Assembly: GCF_047345415.1 (NCBI RefSeq) | Contig: NZ_JBLFEP010000002.1 | Coordinates: forward strand, 372,001 to 436,000 | Origin: Maribacter_C sp947494565 | GTDB taxonomy: Bacteria; Bacteroidota; Bacteroidia; Flavobacteriales; Flavobacteriaceae | DNA: 64,000 nucleotides | Direction: 5' to 3' | Shown here: in pieces, positions 35,620-44,790 of the stretch | Position numbering within the stretch: the first letter of the stretch is position 1 | How the letters are laid out: each line of letters begins with the position of its first letter | The notes under the pieces: model-generated | Seen by the model: the letters and a program-made list of their open reading frames with translations, nothing else | Databases searched by the model: none | What the model was told of the DNA's origin: nothing | Position numbers and translations under genes: made by a program

Positions 35620-36225
35620 CTATTCTTGATTTGAATTGATGATCGTATTTAAAATTTTTCTTCCTTTTGGCGTCACTATACCTCTTAGATGGTATTCCAA
35701 GTAATCGTCCATCAAGGCGGATATGGGAAATTGTTCCAAAGGAAAAAGCTGTTGGTCCTTTATGCTATGAATCCCTGAAAAATATATCCGTGATACGAAC
35801 TCGACGTTTAAATTCTCGCGATAAATGCCCAGTTCGATACCTTTTTCGATATTCCGGATGACACATTCTTGCATTACCTCAAAATGCTTGTTCCGAAGAG
35901 CATTATGCACCTTGGGGTAATACTTCTGTAATTGATATTGGGGTGATGATTTTTCGTTTTTCAAGTTGATCATGATGAACTTCTTGATTTCATAAAGTTC
36001 TTCAATGGGATTCTTTTGTAGGTCACAAATGTGGTCGATGCCATTTGATATAATATCGAACACGTACATCGAGCTGTCTTCTACCAACTGCGTCTTGTTC
36101 TCATAGTGCGCATAGATGGTCTTTTTTGAAATGCCCATTTGGTTGGCAATATCATCCATGGTAACACTCTTGAAACCGTAGTTCAAGAACATATCCGTCG
36201 CCTTTTCAAGAATCTTTTCTTTCAT
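35620..36225 (-). CDS. TetR/AcrR-family transcriptional regulator
   Basis: A 201-residue repressor-type protein. N-terminal HTH (about 5-50): KATDMFLNYGFKSVTMDDIANQMGISKKTIYAHYENK is the classic TetR pattern. The C-terminal ligand-binding domain (about 55-195) is divergent, as usual. It is the first gene of the operon TetR-TolC-adaptor-RND and lies directly downstream of a perfect 12+12 bp palindrome (36249-36276), its likely operator, so it should repress its own operon until a pump substrate binds. Confidence 0.92.
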   Translation of the reverse strand: MKEKILEKATDMFLNYGFKSVTMDDIANQMGISKKTIYAHYENKTQLVEDSSMYVFDIISNGIDHICDLQKNPIEELYEIKKFIMINLKNEKSSPQYQLQKYYPKVHNALRNKHFEVMQECVIRNIEKGIELGIYRENLNVEFVSRIYFSGIHSIKDQQLFPLEQFPISALMDDYLEYHLRGIVTPKGRKILNTIINSNQE

Positions 36226-36235
36226 AATCGGGCGA

Positions 36236-36243
36236 CAAATATA
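36236..36243 (-). promoter_or_regulatory. -7 box of the TetR-RND operon
   Basis: Minus strand TATATTTG, an exact consensus match, 10 bp before the TetR ATG. The palindrome at 36249-36276 covers the spacer and -33 region. Confidence 0.55.
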
Positions 36244-36248
36244 GTTCA

Positions 36249-36276
36249 GGAAACTTTAAAAACATTTAAAGTTTCC
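36249..36276. promoter_or_regulatory. Probable TetR operator (perfect palindrome)
   Basis: GGAAACTTTAAA and TTTAAAGTTTCC form perfect 12-bp arms around AACA. Size, symmetry and location immediately upstream of the -7 box of the TetR gene are those of a TetR-family operator that blocks RNA polymerase. Confidence 0.75.
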
Positions 36277-36314
36277 AAAGTTTTACATTTATTTAACATA
36301 CGTTGTGATACATA

Positions 36315-36722
36315 TCATTGTTCGTTGTTCTGTTGGCGTTCTACATAGTCTTCAAAGGCTTTCTCACCCTCTTCCTTCCAAAAGTCATCGTAGAATTCCC
36401 ATTTTGAAAAATCATTTTGACATGAATCTTTTTTCCACTCCTTGAACGAGCGACGCGATTTTTTTGAAGGTTTTTTGTGGCCTTTGCCTTCAAAATTGCC
36501 GAACAATAACTTGGCCATGACCAGAATACCGACAGCTTTCCAATAGCCCAGACTCGGGAGTCCGAATACGTCCGGCATCAACCAATTCCACAATAGCATA
36601 AATCCATATCCGAATAGCAAAATGAAGATCGCCGCGGCAATGACCATAAAAATTACCTTGAAGAACCCCTTAAAGAAGGTTTCCACTTTGGTTTTGACTT
36701 GATGTTCTACATATTTTTCCAT
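36315..36722 (-). CDS. Membrane protein coupled to an ECF sigma factor
   Basis: A 135-residue protein with two predicted membrane segments (about 24-46, VIFMVIAAAIFILLFGYGFML, and about 64-78, KAVGILVMAKLLFG) and a soluble, Lys/Glu/Trp-rich C-terminus (KKSRRSFKEWKKDSC, EFYDDFWKEEGEKAFEDYVE). It lies 10 bp after the sigma factor gene and is surely co-transcribed. Similar partners follow sigma genes in many Flavobacteriia; an anti-sigma role would be the obvious guess, but no zinc-finger ZAS motif or recognised anti-sigma domain is present. Confidence 0.6.
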   Translation of the reverse strand: MEKYVEHQVKTKVETFFKGFFKVIFMVIAAAIFILLFGYGFMLLWNWLMPDVFGLPSLGYWKAVGILVMAKLLFGNFEGKGHKKPSKKSRRSFKEWKKDSCQNDFSKWEFYDDFWKEEGEKAFEDYVERQQNNEQ

Positions 36723-36732
36723 ATCGTTTTTT

Positions 36733-37272
36733 TTAGTTCGTAAATTCTTTTTTTGTCTTTAATTCTTTATACAAAATCGCGATGGCACGATGACGCCGCG
36801 ACATTAAGGTACCTGCGGGAATTCCGGTTTCTACCGAAAGTTCCTTATAGGTGAATCCTTCAAAATCAATAGCCCTAATGATGTTCTTGTAGTCGGGCTT
36901 CAAGTTCCTAAGAGCCTGCTTTAATGCTTTTTTGGTCGATTCAGAATAGCTGTTGTCGGAAGGACCGTATAGGAGTTCGGTAAATTCCATTAGCCGGTTT
37001 TCGATCTCGCCTTCAGCACTGATTTCCCTTTTTTTGGAGCGCATCAAGTCGATGACCTTATTGCGGATGGAGTTGTAGACAAATCCGGCAATATTATCGA
37101 TAGGTGAAAGGTTATCAGGTCTTGATAATATTTTAAGGGCAACATCTTGAATAATATCCTCCGCATCGCGATCTGCAGTATCGTCTATGCGCGATTGCGT
37201 ATATACCTTCAAGGACTGATACTCCTTTTTGAAAAAGGCTTTGAGGTTATTGTGATTTTGGTTGTCGGACAT
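36733..37272 (-). CDS. ECF-type RNA polymerase sigma factor
   Basis: A 179-residue sigma-70-like factor. Sigma region 2 occurs at about 35-90 (AEDIIQDVALKIL, AGFVYNSIRNKVIDLMRSKKR) and region 4 at about 118-170 (NIIRAIDFEGFTYKELSVETGIPAGTLMSRRHRAIAIL). It would direct polymerase to a specific promoter set. No obvious FecR-type anti-sigma factor is adjacent; the next gene is a two-helix membrane protein. Confidence 0.9.
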   Translation of the reverse strand: MSDNQNHNNLKAFFKKEYQSLKVYTQSRIDDTADRDAEDIIQDVALKILSRPDNLSPIDNIAGFVYNSIRNKVIDLMRSKKREISAEGEIENRLMEFTELLYGPSDNSYSESTKKALKQALRNLKPDYKNIIRAIDFEGFTYKELSVETGIPAGTLMSRRHRAIAILYKELKTKKEFTN

Positions 37273-37406
37273 TTTTCAAGGTCACTTTGGACGTATCTTC
37301 ACCTATAGAGACGAAGTTTTTCAAAGCTATTGCATTTTCGCTACGCTTTTTTTGATTTTGTAGTTGTGCCATGCGATAGAGGTGTGTTCATTTCGTAATT
37401 TGGATG

Positions 37407-37414
37407 TATTTTTG
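37407..37414 (+). promoter_or_regulatory. Candidate -7 box of the polyprenyl synthetase gene
   Basis: TATTTTTG matches TAnnTTTG and ends 15 bp before the ATG at 37430. No clear -33 TTG. It supports the downstream start over the frame opening at 37364. Confidence 0.4.
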
Positions 37415-37429
37415 AAGAAAATCAGCTGC

Positions 37430-38404
37430 ATGCATGCCATCGAGTATTACCGAAATGAATTCATTTCATATCTAGAATCGAAAACAACCACCAAAGAGCC
37501 CTTTAATCTCTACGAACCGATAACCTATATCCTGAATTTAGGGGGTAAACGGCTGCGTCCTGTGCTGGTGCTGATGGCAACGGAGGTTTTCGGTACCGAT
37601 TACCGCAAGGCCATGGATGCCGCTCTTGCCATAGAGGTATTTCATAATTTTTCATTGGTCCATGATGATATCATGGACGATGCGCCATTACGTCGGGGAA
37701 GGGAGACTGTGCATGAGAGGTGGGATGTGAATACAGGTATTTTATCGGGAGATGCGATGTTGATTACGGCCTATCAGTTATTCGAGAATTATGCGGGCCC
37801 AACATTCCGCGATTTGGCGCAGCTTTTCAGTAAAACGGCCATAGCCGTGTGCGAAGGCCAACAGTATGATGTGGATTTTGAAACCCGGGACGATGTTACG
37901 GTCGAGGAGTATCTCAAAATGATTGAATATAAGACCGCGGTCTTAGTAGGTGCCGCTTTGAAAATGGGCGCTATCGTCGCGGATGCTTCACCACAAGAGC
38001 GTGTTGGTATTTATGACTTTGGAAGAAATCTTGGGATTGCCTTTCAACTACAAGATGACTATTTGGATGCATTCGGAAACCCCAAAACTTTTGGGAAGCA
38101 AGTGGGCGGTGACATTATAGAGAACAAGAAGACCTACCTCTATTTAAAAGGGGTAGCGCTAGGAAGCGAGCTTGAACGAAAGGCCATTCTTGACCTGTAC
38201 TCCATTCAGCCCAAAAACCCGGAGGCCAAGGTCGCTTCTATAAAGGAAATCTTTTTATCGAGTGGAGCAGCGGAGCAAACCAAACTTGCCATTGCGAACT
38301 ATACCGAAAGTGCTTTCAAAACCTTGAGCGAACTTGATATCAGCCCCGAGAAAAAGGCTCTTTTACATGAATTCGGCGCGAATTTAATGAAACGGAAAGA
38401 CTAG
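37430..38404 (+). CDS. Polyprenyl (octaprenyl/farnesyl-type) diphosphate synthase
   Basis: A 324-residue all-trans prenyl transferase that elongates isoprenoid diphosphates with IPP. Both Asp-rich motifs are present: LVHDDIMDDAPLRRG (about 82-95, DDxxD) and LQDDYLD (about 210-216), plus GGKRLRP near residue 43. The residues before the first motif (FHNFSLVHDD) have no bulky aromatic block at -4/-5, which suggests a longer chain length, but length cannot be set from sequence alone. The start is set by the -7 box at 37407-37414. It feeds menaquinone or carotenoid synthesis, linking to dxs and lycopene cyclase in this window. Confidence 0.92.
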   Translation: MHAIEYYRNEFISYLESKTTTKEPFNLYEPITYILNLGGKRLRPVLVLMATEVFGTDYRKAMDAALAIEVFHNFSLVHDDIMDDAPLRRGRETVHERWDVNTGILSGDAMLITAYQLFENYAGPTFRDLAQLFSKTAIAVCEGQQYDVDFETRDDVTVEEYLKMIEYKTAVLVGAALKMGAIVADASPQERVGIYDFGRNLGIAFQLQDDYLDAFGNPKTFGKQVGGDIIENKKTYLYLKGVALGSELERKAILDLYSIQPKNPEAKVASIKEIFLSSGAAEQTKLAIANYTESAFKTLSELDISPEKKALLHEFGANLMKRKD

Positions 38405-38407
38405 AGG

Positions 38408-40096
38408 TCAGGAGGATTTCCGTTTCGATTTTCTTCTAAAAAAAACACCTCCTAAAAGTAGGGCCACGGCCAACGCCCCAATAGTAACTCCGAAAGGATA
38501 GTTTGTTGGTCTCTCCGATTCGGTAATAGTCAGCAGCGTATTGATCGGCTGGTCTGTCAAGAGTTGTAGGTGTCCCCCGGGCCATATCACCTTTAAAGAA
38601 TCAATAGTGCTCGCTTGCCCGAGTCCGAAATGGGCAATAATGGAATTCTGCGAGAGATGACTCGACCCTCCACCATCGATTTCGCGTATCATTCGAATAC
38701 CGTTTGCAACGACTTCAACTCGAGCTCCAATTCCGTTTTTATCCGAATCAATACCATTTAAGGCCACCTTTGACCAGTTTCCGCTTACGGCATCATTGCG
38801 CAACAAGCGGGTGTGGGATGCGGTCGGATAGTTCTGTACCGCTTTTTGATTGACGACCACAATATCTAGGTCACCGTCATTTTCCATATCGAAAACTGCC
38901 GATCCGCGTCCAATACCGTAATCATTTGTACCAGACTCCCTGCCCTTTTCAATAAATCTAAAATCCTCGTTTTCAAAGTAAAAATTCCCCATGGGAGTGC
39001 AATTGGGATTCAAATCGCCGTTTGCCACGTAAAGGTCCAAATCACCATCGTGATCGAAGTCGGCAAAGTTAGCGCCCCAGCTTATGGCAAAACTATAGGC
39101 GCCAAGTTCTTTGGCCTGATCGACAAACGATGCCCCGTCTCCTTGATTGACCATGAAGAGGTTGAATTTGATGTTGGTCACGTAGTAATCTAGCAGTCCG
39201 TCATTGTTGTAATCGCCTACCGCCGATCCCATGGCGTTCTCTTTCAGGTCCATCCCTGTTTGTTCGCTAACATCATCAAAACGGGCTCTCGGATATTGAT
39301 TTTTATAAAGAAAATTGGGCACGGCCTTGTAACCGAAATCCTGATTGACGAGAAGGTCTTGGTTCCCGTCATTATCAAAGTCGGTGAATACGGCCCCGAA
39401 CCCGAAACCCTCATGGTTTATGCCATAGTCTTCGGATACGTTTTCGAATTTTTTGCCCTCTCGGTTTAGTAGAAGATACGGCTTCGCGGTCTGGTTGGCG
39501 CTCACAATAGTGGCATCTTTTAGCACGCCTAGGGTGCCTTCGAAGTTTTGGAAATAATTCCCCACAAAGAGATCAGGAAACCCGTCGGCATTGAAGTCCC
39601 CAAAACTGCCTCCCGTACTAAATGAATTGAAGTCATCCAATCCGAATTTAGTAGTGACATCTTCAAAGGTGCTATTGCCTTTGTTCAGAAAGAGTAGATT
39701 TTTTGCTCTTGGAATAACATTGGTGCCATCAGTGGTACTGATTGTGGTGATAAACAGATCTCTAAATCCATCACGGTTCACATCGGCACTCACTGCCCCT
39801 TGTGTGACAAAACCTTGGCTTGATTCGAGTCCTGAGCGGTCATAAATATCCGTGAAGGTACCGTCGCCATTGTTGAGGTAGAGCACATCCGTTGCGGTGC
39901 CACTGGTAATAAAAAGATCTTCGTAACCGTCATTGTTTAGGTCAAATACGGTCACTCCTCCTCCAAAAGTGCCTTCATAAACTTCAAAACGATGGTCGAT
40001 ACCCGCTGATTCGGTAATATCGGTAAACGACTTTTGCCCGCGCACGGTGAAGGTCACGTAAAGAAAAAACAGCGTGATCAAGACCGTTCGTTTCAT
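38408..40096 (-). CDS. FG-GAP/ASPIC-UnbV protein with C-terminal membrane anchor
   Basis: A 562-residue CRTAC1-like protein. Signal peptide (1-20, ending VRGQ), seven or so FG-GAP/VCBS blades with Ca-binding loops (DLNNDG, DVNRDG, DFNADG, DFDNDG, YNNDG, DFDHDGD, MENDGD), an ASPIC/UnbV domain (about 440-527, with GIGARVEV and SSHLSQNSIIAHFGLG), then a hydrophobic segment (about 535-553) and basic tail RRKSKRKSS, i.e. a C-terminal membrane anchor. The ATG at 40096 overlaps the haloperoxidase stop as ATGA, which fixes this start over an upstream one at 40111. Last gene of the cluster. Its beta-propeller probably binds the haloperoxidase or a shared ligand. Confidence 0.88.
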   Translation of the reverse strand: MKRTVLITLFFLYVTFTVRGQKSFTDITESAGIDHRFEVYEGTFGGGVTVFDLNNDGYEDLFITSGTATDVLYLNNGDGTFTDIYDRSGLESSQGFVTQGAVSADVNRDGFRDLFITTISTTDGTNVIPRAKNLLFLNKGNSTFEDVTTKFGLDDFNSFSTGGSFGDFNADGFPDLFVGNYFQNFEGTLGVLKDATIVSANQTAKPYLLLNREGKKFENVSEDYGINHEGFGFGAVFTDFDNDGNQDLLVNQDFGYKAVPNFLYKNQYPRARFDDVSEQTGMDLKENAMGSAVGDYNNDGLLDYYVTNIKFNLFMVNQGDGASFVDQAKELGAYSFAISWGANFADFDHDGDLDLYVANGDLNPNCTPMGNFYFENEDFRFIEKGRESGTNDYGIGRGSAVFDMENDGDLDIVVVNQKAVQNYPTASHTRLLRNDAVSGNWSKVALNGIDSDKNGIGARVEVVANGIRMIREIDGGGSSHLSQNSIIAHFGLGQASTIDSLKVIWPGGHLQLLTDQPINTLLTITESERPTNYPFGVTIGALAVALLLGGVFFRRKSKRKSS

Positions 40097-41433
40097 TGGT
40101 TTGCTTTCCATTGAAGGTTCAATACGTTCTGGGCTACTTTTTTCCCTTTTTCCAATCCCACTTCATTATCATGGGGAATATGAATACCTCCATAAAATCT
40201 GGAATCAGCCGTTTCTTGGGCAGCTTCCCAGAAGGAGTTGAATTCCCTGTTGACAAAATCGGTATCGCGGACTTCGTCACGTTCGCGCCCTTCATGTGCT
40301 CGGTCGATAAAATGAAAAGGTGTTCCAAAGGTATCTTCTAGCACCACGGCAGCCGTCGCTGCTTGAATCGCGTGACCCGACGGGAAGGCTGGAAAAGGTG
40401 GGTCGGGCCAGAATGACTCCCATTCTTGATCGATGTATTTCGGTACAAAGGTATTGGCCCGTTCGGTAAAGAAATGATACTTCCATTCCCAACATTTGAT
40501 AAAGGCATCGGCTACTGCAATACCGACTTTGGCATAGGTCTCGACGCAGGTTATCATGGGGGGATTTTTTTGCGCAATGGCCAAGGAGGTGATATAGTAG
40601 GAGTGACCCGGAGGGGTGAACGTTACATCGGGGTCGTCTCCCCACCATATCGCTGCCTCTTTTTCCTCTTGGGTCAGTATCAGATCTTTTTGGTACACTT
40701 GATTGAATTGCTCGTAATAAGGAGAGCCTGGCAAGGTATCGTATGGGATCATTTCCGGTAGTGGAAGGTCCCTATTGCCCTGTACAAAAGTTCTGTTTTC
40801 GCCCCAGTGAGGGTGCAGCGGGTGGTGGCTGAACGATTGGGCGAACAAAGGGGGTTTCCAAGACCCCGGCCGCTCGGGATGTTGCATTTCCTTATCGAAA
40901 TTTCGGAGATACCCTCGATGTCCACCATCGGTTTTTGACCATTCAAAAATGGCATCGGCTACCGCTCGACCAAAGGCCACTGAACGTTCGGCGATGGAAA
41001 TATCTTCAAGCTTTTCCGAAAAACTTTGATAGATTGCCGTTTCAAGGGAATCCACTTTTTTCTTGTTCTCGTCCGAGGTCTGTACGTAGATCGTGTGTAT
41101 AATGGAGGCTTGGGCGGCATTGAGGCAAAGTACCCAATCATAGGTCGCTTCCTTATCCGGTTGCGGAAGTTGTTCAAGTCCGTTCAACTGACCGAGCATG
41201 GAATTATGGCCGGGATATCCGTGGACGATGGCCTCATAACCGGTCAAGCCAATATAAGCAAAACCTCGCGAGGCGAAAGTGGGGGAGTTCGCGGGGGTGT
41301 ATTGGGTGATATGGGTCGCCATTTTGGCCCATTCAAGGGCTACCTCTTGTTCGGAATAGTCATGTTGCTCGGAACAGCCAAAACCAAGGCAAGCAAGTAA
41401 ACATAAAACGGCATATGGGTGTATTGTTTTCAT
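40093..41433 (-). CDS. Vanadium-dependent haloperoxidase-like lipoprotein (PAP2 superfamily)
   Basis: A 446-residue lipoprotein (lipobox GFGC, Cys20). The three PAP2/vanadate-binding motifs are complete: Lys318-x6-Arg325 (KYHFFTER), Pro351-Ser-Gly-His354 (PSGHA) and Ser411-Arg412-x5-His418-x3-Asp422 (SRFYGGIHIPHD). His418 would bind vanadate, and His354 is the acid-base residue. The motif-1 Arg is followed by Ala instead of Pro. Such proteins can oxidise halides or act as acid phosphatases; sequence alone does not decide, though the long helical N-terminus fits haloperoxidase-like members. ATGA overlaps occur with both neighbouring FG-GAP genes, so the three are translated as a unit. Confidence 0.9.
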   Translation of the reverse strand: MKTIHPYAVLCLLACLGFGCSEQHDYSEQEVALEWAKMATHITQYTPANSPTFASRGFAYIGLTGYEAIVHGYPGHNSMLGQLNGLEQLPQPDKEATYDWVLCLNAAQASIIHTIYVQTSDENKKKVDSLETAIYQSFSEKLEDISIAERSVAFGRAVADAIFEWSKTDGGHRGYLRNFDKEMQHPERPGSWKPPLFAQSFSHHPLHPHWGENRTFVQGNRDLPLPEMIPYDTLPGSPYYEQFNQVYQKDLILTQEEKEAAIWWGDDPDVTFTPPGHSYYITSLAIAQKNPPMITCVETYAKVGIAVADAFIKCWEWKYHFFTERANTFVPKYIDQEWESFWPDPPFPAFPSGHAIQAATAAVVLEDTFGTPFHFIDRAHEGRERDEVRDTDFVNREFNSFWEAAQETADSRFYGGIHIPHDNEVGLEKGKKVAQNVLNLQWKANQ

Positions 41434-44400
41434 TTTTCCTTCTGCATTGAAATCCTGAAGGTTTTCAGTGGTTTTCCATAAATTGCTAAAAACAAGATGT
41501 CGTCGATCCAGTGTGCGCTACGCACATTACCCCTGATATCAAGGCCCGAGGTCTTTTGGTCAAGATACTTAAATTTTCCTTTTCCATCCCCCAGTAAGAG
41601 CGTGCCGTAATTCGCGTCGAATTTTCCGAGGCGCAATTTAAAATAGTCATTGTTGCCCAATAGAAGCAAGTCTAGGTTTCCATCTTGATCGATGTCGGAA
41701 ACTGAAATGGCATATACCGGGGCATACTGGGCTTGTTTGGGGAGTTCGGCCGTTTTGTATGTGCCATCATCCTGGCTTAGCCATAAGGTAGTTTCCATGT
41801 GGTCGGCTTTTAATTTTTGAGAATCTTTCAATTCCTCGTCGCCAAAGATATCGGCCAAGGTCGCATCGGCATAACTACTATAGCTGGTGTATTTTGAACG
41901 CTTGCTTGCCAGTTGTCCTAAGAGCTCATCGCGTGTGAGGTAGGGGTAGCTTTTACCTTGGATATAATAACTGAAAATAGGGTCTATTGAACCATTTTGA
42001 TCAAAATCTTTGTAATCAAGTGTCGCTGGTTCACCCGAACTGACCTTAAATTGGGTGTTGGTGCCCATATTACCTGCGATGATATCGGGTCTTCCATCAC
42101 CATTCAGGTCTGCCGTTGCCAGGGTATTCCACCAGCCGAATAATGGACGTTCAAAATAGTAGTCTGTTTTGTCCGTCAAAATGCTATCCGAATTGATAAA
42201 AATGGAAACCGGGGTCCACTCCCCGGCGATAAGCAGATCTTTACGCTGATTACCATCAAAATCCATCCATTGGGCATCCGTTACCATGCCAAAATCAAGT
42301 AATTCGGGGGCTATGGTAGGCGTTACGTCCTTAAAATTTCCTTTTCCGTCGTTAAGTAGGATATAACTTTTAGGGGTTGCGGGATAGCTACCAGGAATGA
42401 CCCGCCCACCCACAAAAATATCGATATGGCCATCATTGTCAACGTCGTTTTCAGCAATGGCACCTGTACTTTGCCTTAAGTCGGGCAAAGACCCGGCAGA
42501 CTTCACGAAACCTCCTTTTCCATCACCAAGATATAATCGGTCCTTTAGGCGAATGTCATCTGCAGTGAAGTCATGATAACCCCCACTAGCGATATAAAGG
42601 TCTTGATTTCCGTCACCGTCGGCATCAAAAATCCGAAGGTCCGTGTCATGACGCTCCTTATCTTCTTCAAAATCCGGGACGCCTGATGTAAGGAAGCGCT
42701 GGTTTTCGCCCTGAAGGAATAGTTGTGCTGATTGCCCTTGTGTGCCCCCGATTACGATATCCTCCAAACCGTCTTTATTGACATCCCCCTTGGCCATTGC
42801 GGGACCTGAATGTGAAGGTTGTGCGATAAGAAGCGACTGTCTCTTAAAATCATTGACCGAAGCTGCCTTATTTACGAAAGAAATGGGGCTTGATATTGCG
42901 GTTAGAAGTGAGACCGATTTCTCTTTTTTAGGAAGTGTATTTTCTGCATTGGTTTCTTCCAAAACCAAGATTTGATTCGAGGGGATTTCTTTTATCACTT
43001 GCCGGAGACCTGAATTCCACCGGATTAAAAGCGAATCGATCTGCTTCGTATCCCCTAAGCCAAAGTGCAAAAACGAAGAGACCGTAGAAAGATAGCCCCG
43101 CGCGGGAGACTGTTCTAGGTGTTGTTGTTTGTCCTTATAAAAAATCGAGACTTTCGTACCAATCCCATTCGTATTTCCGTTATTACCCTGGAGTTTTACG
43201 GCAAGGTAGTTACGGCCCTTTTTTTGCGTTTCATTTCTATAGACAAAGGCGGATGTATTGATGTTATTGACTACGATATCCAAGTCTCCATCATTGTCTA
43301 GATCGGCATAGGCGGCTCCGCTACTGTTGGCAGGTTGGTCCATTCCAAAAGCATCCGTGACATTCGTGAAATCGATGCCATTAGTATTCGAGAATATATA
43401 GTTGGTCAGATTAGACGAAGGCATTTGTTCTATGATATTGAGAACATCGGTACGCTGTAACCGTCCTTTCGATTGCACATAATTCTCCATGTAGTTGATG
43501 AAATCGAGATTGGTATAATCACGGAAATAACCATTGGTTACGAATAGGTCTTTGTCGCCGTCATTGTCATAATCCGCGAATAGCGGTGCCCAGCTCCAAT
43601 CGGTATTGGAGATGCCACTCAATTGCCCCACCTCGCTAAAAGTGCCATTGCCATTGTTTAGTTGTAGCATGTTCCGCATGTACTGATAATGGAACCCACT
43701 GCGAAGATTGAGGTCAAATTTCTCGTAATTATCAGGGGCCAGAAGTAGTTTTTGACGTTTGTTATCCTCGGGGAGCATATCTAGCGTAAAGATATCCGTA
43801 AGGCCGTCATTGTTGATGTCGGCAATATCGTTGCCCATTGAAAAATGACTGATATGGCCCAGTTGCTCCTTGAGACCGTTGGTAAAGGTGCCATCTTTGT
43901 TGTTGAGGTAGAGGTAATCGGGAATGGTGTAGTCGTTGGAGACATAAAAGTCTACCCAATCGTCGCCATTGATGTCGCCTATACCTATACCGAGACCATA
44001 GGTCAGGGCCGATCCGCTGATTCCTGATTTGACAGTGACGTCTTTAAAAACCCCTTTATCTTGTTCAAAAAGCCGAATTCCTTGCAATTGATCGTCTTTT
44101 TTCAAGAATTCGGCGGTGCTTGTTTCGTTTAAAACGGGTGCTGATTTCGGGTTATGGTTGAGTAAAATAAGGTCAAGATCGTCATCGCGATCATAGTCGA
44201 AAAAGTAGGCCTGATTGCTAAATGCAGGACTGTTCAGCCCGTAAGCGGCCGCTTGTTCCTTAAAGATAGGGACATTGTTCGCATCCACACCTTGATTGAT
44301 AAACAGTTGGTTTTGTCTTTTTTGCGGGGGTAAGGCTCCCGAGTAGCATAAATACAGATCCAGTTTACCATCACCATTGACGTCAGCAGCTGTAATTCCC

Positions 44401-44774
44401 GTTTTCCAAGGACCTGGTCTACCTGAAACCTTGGCTTTTGCCGTGACATCTTCAAACGTCAAGTTGCCAGTGTTGAGATAGAATTTGTTTTCACCCATAT
44501 TGGAGGTGAAATAGAGGTCGATAAGTCCATCGTCGTTAAAATCGCCCGCTGCAACACCGCCACCGTTATAGAGGTATTCATACATGAGTACGTTGGCGTT
44601 TAGACTTTCGGTGAGTTTGTTTTGAAAGTGGATATTGGTTTTTTCCGGAGGTAGTAACGAAAAGAGGGCGTCTGGTGTTTCGGTCTTTTCAGGCACGTTT
44701 TGGGTTGCGTTTTCTTTACAGCCGATACTCGCGAAAAGGAGTAAGATACCAATCAGTAAATACGGCTTCTGCAT
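41430..44774 (-). CDS. Large FG-GAP/ASPIC-UnbV lipoprotein
   Basis: A 1114-residue CRTAC1/VCBS-repeat protein (lipobox ASIGC, Cys19). Two beta-propeller halves flank an ASPIC/UnbV domain: first half about 60-515 with Ca-binding loops at 78-83 (DFNDDG), 131-136 (DVNGDG), 319-324 (DINNDG), 401-407 (DYDNDGD) and 491-497 (DLDNDGD); ASPIC/UnbV about 521-610 (NYLAVKLQG, GIGTKVSIFY, SSFLHFGLGD); second half about 650-1100 (DVNKDG, DADGDG, DVDNDG, DLNGDG, DIDQDG). It is the first gene after the SusCD pair and overlaps the haloperoxidase start by ATGA. Probably a surface or periplasmic binding scaffold. Confidence 0.88.
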   Translation of the reverse strand: MQKPYLLIGILLLFASIGCKENATQNVPEKTETPDALFSLLPPEKTNIHFQNKLTESLNANVLMYEYLYNGGGVAAGDFNDDGLIDLYFTSNMGENKFYLNTGNLTFEDVTAKAKVSGRPGPWKTGITAADVNGDGKLDLYLCYSGALPPQKRQNQLFINQGVDANNVPIFKEQAAAYGLNSPAFSNQAYFFDYDRDDDLDLILLNHNPKSAPVLNETSTAEFLKKDDQLQGIRLFEQDKGVFKDVTVKSGISGSALTYGLGIGIGDINGDDWVDFYVSNDYTIPDYLYLNNKDGTFTNGLKEQLGHISHFSMGNDIADINNDGLTDIFTLDMLPEDNKRQKLLLAPDNYEKFDLNLRSGFHYQYMRNMLQLNNGNGTFSEVGQLSGISNTDWSWAPLFADYDNDGDKDLFVTNGYFRDYTNLDFINYMENYVQSKGRLQRTDVLNIIEQMPSSNLTNYIFSNTNGIDFTNVTDAFGMDQPANSSGAAYADLDNDGDLDIVVNNINTSAFVYRNETQKKGRNYLAVKLQGNNGNTNGIGTKVSIFYKDKQQHLEQSPARGYLSTVSSFLHFGLGDTKQIDSLLIRWNSGLRQVIKEIPSNQILVLEETNAENTLPKKEKSVSLLTAISSPISFVNKAASVNDFKRQSLLIAQPSHSGPAMAKGDVNKDGLEDIVIGGTQGQSAQLFLQGENQRFLTSGVPDFEEDKERHDTDLRIFDADGDGNQDLYIASGGYHDFTADDIRLKDRLYLGDGKGGFVKSAGSLPDLRQSTGAIAENDVDNDGHIDIFVGGRVIPGSYPATPKSYILLNDGKGNFKDVTPTIAPELLDFGMVTDAQWMDFDGNQRKDLLIAGEWTPVSIFINSDSILTDKTDYYFERPLFGWWNTLATADLNGDGRPDIIAGNMGTNTQFKVSSGEPATLDYKDFDQNGSIDPIFSYYIQGKSYPYLTRDELLGQLASKRSKYTSYSSYADATLADIFGDEELKDSQKLKADHMETTLWLSQDDGTYKTAELPKQAQYAPVYAISVSDIDQDGNLDLLLLGNNDYFKLRLGKFDANYGTLLLGDGKGKFKYLDQKTSGLDIRGNVRSAHWIDDILFLAIYGKPLKTFRISMQKEK

Positions 44775-44790
44775 AGTCTTGTAAAAATAG

